From Earliella scabrosa (taxonomy: Eukaryota; Basidiomycota; Agaricomycetes; Polyporales; Polyporaceae): DNA of 64,000 nt. Within the stretch, counting starts at the first letter, position 1, and each line of letters starts with the position of its first letter. Below, in pieces: positions 37,162-47,592 of this stretch. The translations under genes and the position numbers were made by a program. The notes beneath the pieces are model-generated. The model searched no databases, was not told the DNA's origin, and saw nothing but the letters and a program-made list of their open reading frames with translations. Where the stretch lies: assembly GCA_022605405.1 (NCBI GenBank), contig JABYQQ010000014.1:1-64000 (forward strand), read 5' to 3'.

Positions 37162-38571
37162 TCACGGGGGAGAGAGATAGTAGCGAGGAGGTAGGGTCGA
37201 TATCGCACTCCGTGATTCGAAGTCCATCTGACTCTGGTTCTCTCCCGGATCATCCATTGGCGCATCCAATCCGATGGGTCCTCCTGCAATCCGCACGCCT
37301 CCGTCGAGCGACCGTCGTGGCTGAGACGGCCTCATCTCGGTGCGTCCTGCCGCCTCTGCATGTCCGTCTATCGTCCTGATATCTCGAATCATGCTCGTCC
37401 ACCTCGTCACCTCGCCGTGCGGCCGAGTGATGCTCGAGCTCTGACTTGACCCCGACTCTCGATAGCCCACTGTGCTTCGCATGAACGCATGCTTCTCTGA
37501 GTAGGTCGGACTTGACGTCGAGTCCGAGTCTATCGCGCCAGTGGCGGATCAGTAAGTAGTCCGTCTGACAGTCTCTGACCGAGTCACTCACTGAAACATG
37601 TACTGAAAGGCTCAACTTCCTCTTTGTTGTGCGACTTCCTCCGCCAACACCACAACCATACTCCACTAATGACGCATAGAAGCAGCGCAAGCCCTGCAAG
37701 ACCGAAGGCGATGTACGCGCCGCGGCTCAAGCCGCTCGAACTCTGCTCTTCTGCCGCTGTTGGTGTCGTTCCATCGCTGGCCGTGCTCGAAGGAATCGGA
37801 CGAGAAGACGGTGTATCAAGATCCGATGCTATTGCAACGGCGGACGACGCTCCTCCGGTGCTTGACGTCGACGTGGTGAGTGCTTCATTGATGGAAGACG
37901 GTTGCTGCGACGTGGTGGGTGTATCTGTCGTACTCTGAGTGGCTTCTGGGGCGGGGGGTGGTACGGCTGGCGCAGTGGATGAACTGGCCTCGTTTGAACT
38001 GCTCGTCGCAGGCGGTCCATTTTCAACTCCCGTAGATGCACCCGACGAGTCAGGAGGATTGAGATGCACCATGACGTGGTCGAGGTAGAACGCTTCACCC
38101 AAGTTCACGATCTTGAGAGTGTGCTGTTCCGGGGACAGAGGCTCCGAGGCGAAGAACTGCTGGCGGTACTGAGGAGCCGTGATGGTATTCGGAGGCATGT
38201 ACGTGGTGAGGTTCGTGCCGTCCACGCTGTACGCCGACTGCATGTTGAATGTCCCAGCGACAGGGAACGAGCCGAACACGACTACCTGGTAGGCTGTCCT
38301 TTTGTCAGCCTCAGGGGGTCGACAGGCGGCATGGCAGAAGGTAGTATGGCTCACCTCCCTCGAATGTGAGGTCTACACTTGCCAGCGACGTGTTCGTGTA
38401 GGACATCGTCCCTCCCCAGTTGAGCTTCGCGGGGTCCTCGATTGGATTCTTCACCCACTCTCCGGTGTACATCATCCTCGGGTCAGCGTCATCTACCGTG
38501 ATCATGTATGGATCGCCCGCAGCTAAGGGAAAGAAGGCAGCAAAGATTGTAATCGGAAGGAGTGTCAGCAT
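37162..38571 (-). CDS. Membrane protein of tandem array, copy 5 (424 aa, 3 exons)
   Basis: Exons: 38571-38355, 38293-37604 and 37529-37162. Introns of 61 and 74 nt are both phase 1 (donors GTGAGC and GTACAT; acceptors GGACAG and CGATAG; a CTGAC branch-like site in the first). Signal peptide 1-19. The ectodomain has VDDADPRMMYTGEW (26-39), PVAGTFNMQSAYSVDG and GEAFYLDHVMVH. The stalk runs to about 260, the span is 264-288, then WRRK. The tail is the shortest of the complete copies and lacks the PPYxxxVD and SRxRRxT segments. It keeps the PRRSLDGGVRIAGGP block (374-387) and LPPRY (415-419). At the exon 2/3 join the usual Gly/Asp codon becomes Asn. The unusual GTACAT donor makes this join the least certain of the array. 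Confidence 0.85.
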
Positions 38572-39401
38572 GGTGCGAGCGGGTATTCAAAGGTCGAGTG
38601 CGATGCCTGCTGGACCCCGAGGATTTGCGATATAACCTACCCGCTATGAGCGTACGTTGATACATCTGCCATTTACCCAACTCCTGCCAGAAATTGCTCC
38701 GACCCGCAATCCCGTGTCGTGAATGGGCGGGGAGCGGCGGCATATCGCGGATGCGGTGAGAGCTACATCAATATGGCAGAGCGGGCTCTTGTTCTTCCAG
38801 CCTGGTAGCGAATTTGGACCGGCGAGTGCAAGAGTTCGAAGATATCGGACGTGTGGGCTCTGATAGTTATCGAGCAGTCCATGAACACGCGCATACGTCG
38901 ATGAGGCTATCCGCAGATGTAAGCCGTCCAACGCTCAAAACCGAGCTGTCGCCCTACTAAGGTACTTCTCGTTCTTCTTCGTAAGCGTCATGCTCCCAAC
39001 TGAGTTGAGAAGTTAACGCTAAGAAGCTGACCAGACACAAGTCGGCGTGTGACCGCCGCATCATACTGACGGCGCGGAACGCGAGCGAACTTGAAGAAGC
39101 AGATGCAGGACAAAAATACGCTCGCCGTGAGAATCAGCGCCTTTCGAGCTATTGTATTGACCTCCCGCTTTCGTTCCTAGTTCCGTCAACTGTGCATAGG
39201 TTCGATCTGTCAAAGTCATAGAAGGGGGCTATGAGTGTCGACAGGGTCAACGTATCCAAGGTGACGTTGGCTCCCGATTCCTATGTATCAAAACTCATAA
39301 CATGCTCGCATCCGCCACTTCCCTCCTGTATCAAACCGCTCGGCTTCGAGCTATCCTAGTGAACCGATGATCAACGAAGGGGCTGTCGGTGGTATAGGTA
39401 A
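38572..39401. other. Intergenic, divergent promoter region
   Basis: No gene is seen in these 830 bases. The left side is the copy 5 promoter (leftward). A GAGGATTTGCGATATAACC stretch about 50 bases upstream of its ATG weakly resembles the shared box and could also serve as a TATA region. The right side precedes the plus-strand membrane-protein remnant. Confidence 0.45.
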
Positions 39402-40226
39402 ATCCTCACACAATCCCGTTCAGAACTGTCATTAATCATTCCTACACCCGAAGTCTTCGGTATTACCTTCTTGACTGGCACCGTGCTCCATCTATGGCTA
39501 CTTTTGTCGACGAACAGAAAGAGGACGGTGCAAGAGGCGTCAATATCTCAAGACGTCGACAAGCCGGCCGCTATTTCCTCTATTCCTCTTAGCTGTCGAA
39601 AGTCGAACAAGATGATCTATTGCACAGCTACCGCCTCCAACATCTCTCTCACTAGTCCACATACTAGCTCGACCTCACTCATTCGGAGCGTGTCACGCCC
39701 ACTCCTGTCCCCAGAGGATCCTCCCTATGCCTCTCCATCACGCTGCTCGACGACTTCAGCAACATCCAACCTTCGAATATCGATTTCACAAACCGCCACT
39801 ACCACGGAAGGCACACTCTCAACATTAATCTCATCCACGCTTCCTCCATCTTATCACACTCGCCGCTCCGAACCGGACCTTGTGGTGTATCAGAATAATC
39901 CGCCGCTGCTTCCGTCGTACGCTTCGCCGCAAGGGCCAAATGTCTTGGACTTGGGTATGAAACCGCCTCCATCCACGTTCGTGGCCGACATACGGAGGGG
40001 CATCCGACCTCAGGGACCTCGCCGCTTCATCAGGCCCATTCATGGGTGCGCTCATCCATCAGGTCTGATCGAAGATTATAGCACCGCGCCACCTGAGAAT
40101 GCCAGCAGAGGCGCAGCCCGTCGCAGGAGATCGCGAGATGGTGGAGTCCGAATCGAGTGTAGTCTTCTAGATACCGAGGGAGCGCGACCGCCATCCTATG
40201 ACATGCGACCTACTGAAGCTTGTTGA
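39402..40226 (+). pseudogene. Span-plus-tail remnant of an array-type membrane protein, opposite strand
   Basis: An open frame starts after a stop at 39399-39401 and lacks an early ATG (first in-frame ATG 39612). It encodes a hydrophobic segment (VFGITFLTGTVLHLWLLLST, then NRKR), which looks like a membrane span with basic stop-transfer, and then a cytoplasmic tail. The tail contains EDPPYASPS, LPPSYHTRR (PPxY near 39843), RRRRSRDGGVRI (near 40119-40154) and a final RPPSYDMRP. These are the same elements as in the five minus-strand genes but in a changed order. An acceptor TTCAG at 39423 could start the exon. No signal peptide or ectodomain was found upstream. It is either the end of a gene whose first exons I cannot see or a truncated, inverted duplicate. 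Confidence 0.6.
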
Positions 40227-40521
40227 ATATCTTCATCTAGGTCAGCGTGAGCTTCGCGTTGGTCATGAGTCGAGACAGCGGTATCCGCATAAGATTTACA
40301 TTCCGATACGCTCACAGAGTCCGGACGGCGTCGCATGCCAACGCTGAAGTTTGTTCTCAACAGCAATGCAGCGCCGATGCTTCTATCAAACACGAGCTAC
40401 CATCTGTCATCGAGCGCGCCCTGCCCGAGAACAGCAATGCACGCTCCCATGTACAGTGCGCAGACGCAACCCGCAGCTACGAGGTTACGTCCTCGACAAC
40501 GACCCCAGGCCTAGCTCTTAG

Positions 40522-41342
40522 AACATACCCTCTCATTCAACTTCTCTTCTCCGGGACGCTCGCCTAGCCTCTAGCTTCACCGATGGCCTTGACAAGACCA
40601 ACCCTCATCCTCATCGGTAAGTGCATCATGACGTCTACTCAGAACTTCTGGCGCGAGCTTCCCCTTCCAAGTGGGCGCATCCGTAGCGGTCGCGCTCGTT
40701 CTCTTCGTGGGCGGACTTCTCCTATGGCTTGACAAGAGAAAGACCATGAAGCACGCGAAACACCCCTCTCGTGAGTCTTCACATCCTGTCGCTCATTCAA
40801 CCGCCGTTGTAGACGTTCCTGCGAGTAGCTGATCGCGAACGGTCTTCACAGGAATGGGATCCAACAGCTCCCTCCGTCCCCTCACAGCTCGCACAACGCT
40901 TTCTGCCCTAGACACGCGCACCATCTCCGCTCCGAGCCCTCTACGGCCCTCCCCATCGCTCACGAGACCCTCCAGCCGCGGCCCCCAACGCTGGAGCACC
41001 CGCCCGCCGCTATCCGTCGCACACGCCACACCCGCACTCTCGCCCATCGTCGAGAGCGCGAGCGACCGCAGCGACGCGGGAAGTGCAGTGCTCTTCGTCG
41101 GCGCTCCTGCCACTACAACGACGACGGTGACGATGAGAATGACAACGTCCGCAGCGGGCGCCGTGGCGACGGATGCGCACAACAGCCGCTCCCCACACCG
41201 GCTTTCCTCCGCACCACCTAGGCCCGGGCCCGAAATGACACTTAGCCCCGCACGCGCGCCGTTCGCTGGAGCGCCTGACTTGCGGCCGCATGCAAGTCGA
41301 CGGTTGACGTCGTCCGGCGTAAAGAGGGGCACGGTCATGTAG
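40522..41342 (+). pseudogene. Second plus-strand span-plus-tail fragment
   Basis: Two pieces join well. The frame GASVAVALVLFVGGLLLWLDKRKT (membrane span and basic stop-transfer, about 40675-40745) ends at a GTGAGT donor (40771). After the acceptor CTTCACAG (40851) a Ser/Thr/Pro/Arg-rich tail continues in phase 1 to the stop at 41342. The exon structure (span exon, phase-1 intron, tail exon) copies the minus-strand array, but the RIAGGP block and PPxY are absent. Upstream, a GTAAGT donor (40617) and a CTCAG acceptor can be joined in frame with a short stretch open from 40522, but no start codon or ectodomain is evident. It is probably a degenerate relative; a divergent functional gene with undetected 5' exons is possible. 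Confidence 0.45.
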
Positions 41343-42516
41343 GGCGGGTCTTGGCAGACGCCACAGTACGGTGGCGAAACATAGCGTCTCCGTTCGAGAC
41401 GGAAGAGGACTGGGAGACACTGCGTCCAAGATGATATTACGGGACTCACTTAATGTCTGGGTTGTATCGTAGTTTAGATTAGTGTCAACGACATGGACAG
41501 CCAAGTCATCATACCTCGCGCTGCACGCTTAGGTGTAGGATAGAACGCGCCCCCAGTAGTCGCACGCGGCCGAGCCTGCGAACCGGTGGGAGGTCAGCAA
41601 GCGCAACGTGAAGAATGTGCGGTCTCACCACTCACCTGACTTCGAGTCCTCTTCCGTGTCCTCTCCTAGCGTGGTGCATATCCGTAGCATCCCGCGCACG
41701 CCTAGAATCCGAGCCTGGATGATGCTGCATAGTCCCGGACGCGTGCCCACATATCAGCCCGCAGACCTCGGAAGGGATTCCACCTCAGGCCCGAAGGAGA
41801 GGGACCCAACCGGACTATATCCACCAACCACCGTGCTGCAGACAAAGAGTACTTACACCATAGGTCCGCACCCGCCCGCCACGCCGAACAGGCCATTGTG
41901 TCCCAAACTCGGCAGGACCGCCTGCCCCAACGCATGCATATCTCTGCAGCCCATGCGCAACAGCATCCTGAGCGAGCACGGATGCGCAATCGAGGCGGGA
42001 GGAAGACAGCTCTTCCATCTCGGGATGTTTCGTCCGCGTTGGGAATAACGTTCACCTCGCGCATGTGGTCGAGCAATGTCGCGTAGCCTGAGGCGTCGTC
42101 CAATATGAGCAGATCGGCTAACAAGGACGACGAGGGCGGCAATAGAGACAGAGGGGAGGAGGATGAGAACGTGCGAGAATGATGGCCGCGAACGACGTCC
42201 CAACCCGCCCTCGAGTTCAACGGGCTCCACGCATTCGCCGCCTCCCTAAGGAGAAGGATCGCAGAGAAGGATCGCACTGGTCATCGCGACCGCGGGTACG
42301 CCGACGATTCATGTCCACCCCAGCTCGCCAGCATCGAACGAGGTGCTGAGTGTTGGCATTGGCCCCTCTCCATGCCTTGAATCCCGGACCGTCGACGTAG
42401 TCCAGCACGCACGAAAGCTCCACCACTCTCACCTCCCAACGCCATCGTAGAATCAGAAGGCGCGCATGCATACATGGCCCCGATGGAGTTCGGTCAAGCC
42501 GCGCTGCGCCCGCGCG
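41343..42516. other. No supported gene
   Basis: A minus-strand frame at 42277-41702 contains a natural-looking stretch (LLADLLILDDASGYATLLDHMREVN) and a GTAAGT donor near 41855. Overlapping frames look equally plausible and no family is recognised, so I leave it unassigned. Confidence 0.35.
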
Positions 42517-43482
42517 CATTCTAGATGAGCCCGCCTCGGAGATCCGTCGCAGACCTCCCAGCGAATGCGACAGCGTACTCGCGGGGCTGCGTCGCCCTCT
42601 TCTACTCGCGCTTCGTACTCGCGCAGATCTGGCGCGCACACATGCTCGGCCCGCCGCCGGCTACGACCGTTGGTTGCGTGCAGCGAGTGCTGGATGAGAA
42701 GACGCAGACGTGGGCGAGCGGATGGACCCGCCCTCGGATGACTAGGCCAGGACGCGGGCAGACAACGGATCGGTCGACATGGTTCTTCGCCCAGCGCTAG
42801 CGAGAGGAGGACATGCGGGCGAAGACGGTCGAGGAGTGACGGTGGCGGACGATGCTGACGCACGGAACGAGACGTCCAGGCGGATGCCAGAGCGCGCACT
42901 CGCACCTCGAGGCGGACATCCTAACCCTCAGGCTCTTCGGCTCGTGCGCGTACAATGCTCGGCCTGTCGCCGGAAGCGGTCTTGGGGTGCAGCGAGTCTT
43001 GCATGAAGTGGTGTGGGATAAGGCGAATGCCAACGGGTGCGCTGAGCGGAGGCGAGCGTTGGACCCGCTATGGGATAACTGCGCGAGGACACAAAAAGAG
43101 ATCCGGGAGGAGACGGACTGGAGGATGTTGATCTTCGCGCAGCGCTAGCGGGAGGAGGGCCCACGCGCGCAGAGGATTGGGTGGTGTACGATGCCGTGTG
43201 AGTGCTCTGCTTGACCCAAGGAGGGATGGGAGATGCGCCGGACCCAGCACCGGGGCAGTTAGCAGTGCTTGGGGGAGGGAGGTAGTCGACGAGAGTGCTG
43301 AATGTTGCCGTCGGACATGGCAAGGCCATGTGTATCCTCGGAGCACGTGTTGCAGACGAGCGTCGGAGCGTCCGTGCAGACGTGCTGAAGACTCGTCAGG
43401 CCCGCAACCCGTGTGCCACTGGCCGCAGATCTTCAGCGATCCTGACATGTGCGAGATCATGAACGATAAGCTAGACACATGA
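42517..43482 (+). pseudogene. Two or more degenerate copies of the HLEAD unit (unknown family)
   Basis: Two tandem copies of one protein segment can be seen. Copy 1 (42517-42800) has LFYSRFVLAQIWRAHMLGPP, VQRVLDE and a terminal WFFAQR. Copy 2 (about 42870-43148) has HLEADILTLRLFGS, VQRVLHEVVWDK and MLIFAQR, then a stop. A further segment at 43400-43482 reads IFSDPDMCEIM and matches the minus strand at 27440. Order and orientation mirror the block at 27440-28180, so both descend from one ancestral unit located upstream of a BTB-type gene. Frames shift between segments, and no complete gene with a start codon could be built. The family is not recognised. Confidence 0.55.
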
Positions 43483-43669
43483 ACTTCACGCGCGAGCTCA
43501 GGCATGGGAACTCATAGACATGCCCCGACTGCATGGGCTTCTTCCCCTTTGTTCTGCCCTCGTGCAGAGGCGCACGGAGCGGTATAATAAAGCCATCCAG
43601 GGCCCTCGGGGGAGCCCCAACGTCCCCTACTGCGCACCACTCGCAGAGCATCGAACGAAACAAGGGATC

Positions 43670-44838
43670 ATGGACAAGGCGCAACCGAACACGAGCCCAA
43701 AAAGGGTGAGCACCGTGAATTCACCGACAGCTCTCTTCACAGCTGACGAGCTCGTCGTCGCGTGCGGCAGCCCGCACCCTGCGCGCCCCCTCAGCCAGCC
43801 TCGCCAGCTAAGCGTGCGAAGGCAGCAAACACACAGACATCCGCCTCGTCGCCGTCCGACGTGTGGGACAAAGACTTCTGCGACGAAGACGGGAACGTCG
43901 TCATACGGCTGGGCCGTACACTCTTCAAGCAATACAAGGCGCGGCTCGCCAAGTACTGCGGGTACTTCGAGGAGCTCTTCGCGATGGGAGTGTCCACGGA
44001 GACGATCGATGGATGCCCAGTGTACCGCGTCCCGCCCGAGCTCTTGCTCAAGGAGTTCCGCGACCTGCTCACCGCGCTCGAGCCACTGTACGTGCTCGTC
44101 CCCTTCCCCTCTCGCGTGCTTGCAACGCGTCTCTCGCAGTGTAGAACAAAGAACTCACCATGATGTCTCAGGGAACACGTCTCGAACCCGCCCGACCAAA
44201 CCCTCGCGATCTCGCTCCTCTTCGCTGCCAACACGCTCTCCTGCCCGGTCGTCCTCGCCCTCGCCAAGAAGCGCCTCTGCGAGATCTGGGACGCGAACGC
44301 GGTCCCGGACGCGTCGGACGTGCGGCCGTACACCAGCGCGGCGTACGTGGTGCAGCTCGGGCGGCAGTTCCAGATCCACGGTGTTCTGAAGCGTGCGTTC
44401 TACGAGCTCGTGTCGAGCTCTGAGTTCTGGGAAGTCCTCTTCGAGAACAGAGAGCAGATCCGGCTGAACGAGGCGGATGTGCTGAGGCTGGTGGAGACGC
44501 GGGTCGCGTTGGGGAAGATGTGGCGCGAGTTTGTGCTGGAGGTGCCGACGAAGAAGGAGTTGTGGCAGGGGCGTCGGGGGTATTCGTACGGGTGCTGTCA
44601 TCCTGGCGGCCGAGAGTGGGCAAAGGCGCTGCGAGAGCGGGGCACGCTGGAGGGAGGGGCCTTGGATCCGCTCAGGGTCTGCCCGGTGGAGATCAAGCCA
44701 GATGGCCCGTTGGACGGTCTCGACGTTGTCGCGGACGCGTCGGGTCTCTGCAAAGCATGCTTGAAGGAGTGGCAGGCGCAGTGGCAGGCGAAGAGGGTCG
44801 AGTGGTGGCCCATGTTGGACGCACTTCTCAAGCTGTAG
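43670..44838 (+). CDS. BTB/POZ-type domain protein (339 aa, 3 exons)
   Basis: Exons: 43670-43705, 43771-44087 and 44172-44838. The introns are 65 and 84 nt (donors GTGAGC and GTACGT; acceptors GCGGCAG and GTCTCAG; CTGAC branch-like site at 43743). Total coding length is divisible by three and every join is in frame. After a 12-residue first exon and a Pro/Ala/Lys linker comes the BTB-like core: DGNVVIRLGRTLFKQYKARLA, the FEELFAMG segment, DGCPVYRVPPEL and the FRDLLTALEPL segment. This is the usual order of Agaricomycete BTB proteins. The C-terminal region (YELVSSSEFW, EADVLRLVETRVALG, a Cys-containing stretch ending WWPMLDALLKL) is the family's typical post-BTB domain. BTB proteins usually dimerise and often recruit substrates to cullin-3 ligases; the ligand here is unknown. 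Decayed relatives lie at 26359-27401 and 62882-63420, and another 3' end is at the right edge. Confidence 0.88.
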
Positions 44839-46076
44839 TAGAGTTGTAGCGATCTGAAAACTGAAAAACGCGAGCACTAGATATGTTCTAGCATGTAGCG
44901 ATGACAGACTATTCACCTAGCAACTTGCAAACGGACCATTCGGGTTTTGTCATTCCGTTTGTTGTTGTCACGAGTGTCGCGAGCACCATCTATGTATATG
45001 AGGTACGAGCTGGCCCAGAAAGTGCAGACATTCGATAAGCAGAGTCAGAGGCCAGAGCGCGGAGAGAGCAACCGGAAAGTCAGGCAGGCCACGTGGAACA
45101 GGCGCCCGTCAAGCGAGTCTCTCCTCGGTTTTCTACTACTTACTTAGTTCAAACTCAATAAGTCGGCGGAGAAGGTTCAGACAGCCACGAACTGCAGCGA
45201 GCGGTAAATCACATAGCCATCCGCAAGTCGCAGGGAGAGGATCGTAACTACAATCTTGGCAGTGACCTGAAAGTAGAGACGTATGGCAAGACTGCGACAC
45301 TGGCGATGCGCGCACCAATGATCCGCGCAGACTACAAGTTAGCAGCAGGCTACCGTGAGCACACCTACCACCGCAGCTAGTAGTCGTACTGCCGACTGCA
45401 ACGGGACAGAACTCTCTAACCCGTCTGGATCCTCCACCGACTCAACGTACGACGAATCTTCCACGAGCCATACCCCCGCATCCCTCTGCTGCACAGATCC
45501 ACCAGTGCTGCTCCTCCAAACAGCTCTATCGGAGTCTATTTAGCCGCGAGCCGCGCCGCACCTGCGAGGGAAAAGAGGACGCTGCCACTGTCAGGTCGGG
45601 CGGAGAGGGAGCTGTTGAAACACCGTAGTAGATCGTACCGGCGATGGGAGTGCACGCTGGCGGATGGTCAGCTTGGTCGATGTCGGTGGGCTTTGCTCGT
45701 GACACTCGGCAAGTAGGCGGTCGTGTGGTTTTGTCCGGATGAAGACGCTCCTGCATAGTCCTGTATACGCGACGCTGCCGACGCCGAGGACTGAGCATTG
45801 GCCCGACTGTGTGCTATGCGCCTCCTGCATTTCCGTCGTCTGAGCACTTTGGACAACGCGGATATTGTCAGAGTCTGCTCATCAAATCCGGGTGCCGGGT
45901 GATACGGCATCCTCGTCAACAGTCAGCCTGAGTGCTCAGCCCAAGACACGCAAAAGAAACTACGAGCGACGTACCGAGAAAGTTGTTCGCCACGGCGGCC
46001 GTGGTTCGAAGTGCTTCACCAGGAGTAGATGAGGGCAGTGAGCAGTGTCTACACCACCACCGCGCCAGCCGCGATG
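44839..46076. other. No supported gene
   Basis: Short frames only, about 1.2 kb. A plus-strand stretch rich in Ser/Thr at about 45355-45540 may be part of a stalk-like exon but has no ATG or splice support. Confidence 0.4.
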
Positions 46077-46900
46077 CTAGCCAGCACGCCGAGAACGCGA
46101 TATCGATGGCTCCACGAGACCCCGCCCTGTCATAAGTTCGGACGTCGCTGTTGAGTCGAGAGTGGTTTCAGTTACGCGAGGGTCGTCATTGGTGCTAGTG
46201 CCAGCAGGTAGAGAAGAATTCCGGAGGCTTGACAAGCATGCACTAGGGCTGATAGGAGTTGGAGACGTAGAAGTCTCAGTTTCCGTTTTGGTCCCAGTGT
46301 GAACCTCAGGAGCCTTTGTTGTCATCGGAGTCAGAGAAGGGTCCCTACTTGCCGACGTTTCCGTCGTCGTCGTCAAGGAAATCATGCTCTCACCAATTCC
46401 CCTCACCGCCTCCGCCTCCACAGCCCCAACCGTCTGCGCGACAGCCGTCGTTGGGCCCAGGGAGGATGTCAATTAGACCGATGGGGGCAGCGATCGGTGT
46501 AAAGTCTGTGATCGCGAGCGAGAGCTGCGTTCCGCTGGCATCATAATGATTGACAACGCAGTCGACGGACGTGCCGAACGGGAACAACCCGTGCGTGTCG
46601 CCGAAGGTGGCAGATGTGGTGCTCAAGTGACTCCTGTACGGTGGCGTCATGGTTGCAACCAGGCGAACGTTACGCGGCCGCACTGCGCAGGCGGTGACGA
46701 ATGATGCAGCTCAGAGATTGAGGGACGGGATTGAAAAATGTAGATGGAGAGCTCTATAGTGCAGAGTGGACGGAAGATCGGGAGCAGCGATTGTCGATGA
46801 GGGCTTACATTCATAGCCAACCATTACAATCCTCCTAGCTCCAGAATTGTCCCACTCAGACAGCGCCGCAGAAGACCTGCATAGAGCAATCATTCACCGT
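46077..46900 (-). CDS. Possible Ser/Thr-rich membrane or secreted protein gene (model incomplete)
   Basis: Minus-strand pieces look coding. RRIVMVGYE (near 46820) is followed by a GTAAGC donor. After an acceptor GCGCAG (near 46688) comes a globular stretch (VRLVATMTPPYRSH, GLFPFGTSVDCVVNHYDASG, LSLAITDFTPIAAPIGLIDI). A Thr/Ser-rich stalk in another frame (46472-46077, with SLTTTTETSASRD) follows, and then a hydrophobic VLGVLASIAAGAVVV. The order (globular ectodomain, Ser/Thr stalk, hydrophobic segment) recalls the membrane proteins of the array, but the sequences are not obviously related. The change of frame between globular part and stalk has no good intron, so either a frameshift has occurred or the model is wrong. 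Confidence 0.4.
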
Positions 46901-47592
46901 GTCTCATCGAGCCACCGATAAAGCTGTCAATCACGTACCTGGAGGAGATAAGTAGTGATGAGAGCCGACAAATGGGTAGACACGGAGAGGATGTGGGTAG
47001 ATACAAGAGTGCATCAGCTGCAGATAACAAGTGAGCAATGTGACATAGAGGTCCTGTGAGCGAAGACGGCAGGGGCAGGGATTGAAGGCGAGAAGGGGAA
47101 ACTTGAAGGACTCTTCATCCTATCGCAGTGCGCACTCAGGATTTTCCATAGTGAACCATTCGAGTTGAACTTGTTGAAACCACATGAGCTTCGAGGTTCC
47201 CTCGGTAAGGCAATCCTCATCAACAGCTGGCACTCACCATTTCGAGCTGCAGGATATGAGCGAGCCGCGCTTACATGTTCGTGACTACGGAAGAGGCTCA
47301 TGATGCAATCACGGCCTCGGCCTCAGATGTGACGCCGTGTCACAGCTCTCCATGTGGTGGCGGGCGCTGTCTAGCGCTTCGCCAGCCACAACCGTTCATC
47401 AGCAAGACCGCCGACCTCTCCAATCTCTGTGATATCTGGGACAGAGTTTACAGATGCTGTAGACTTCAGAAGATGCAGAGCTATTCCAGGTAAATTAGAC
47501 CAAGGTAATTCCTCTCAGAAATGCGGAATACAGTGATTTTAAATAGACTCTGATGGCTCTGTAGCTCTGGAATCTCTGCTGATCTCTGAAAT
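46901..47592. other. No gene seen; holds one arm of a short inverted repeat
   Basis: No supported gene. A 23-base exact match in opposite orientation links 47397-47419 with 47619-47641, and a similar stretch extends for some tens of bases. The minus-strand copy lies in the last exon of the disrupted gene at 47593-47969; the plus-strand copy may be a fragment of a relative. Confidence 0.4.

Noticed and set aside
41702..42277. 191-codon minus-strand frame as a gene
   Set aside because: Some natural-looking stretches, but three overlapping frames compete, and neither family nor splice structure could be decided.
44155..44916. 253-codon minus-strand frame
   Set aside because: Antisense to the last exon of the intact BTB-type gene.
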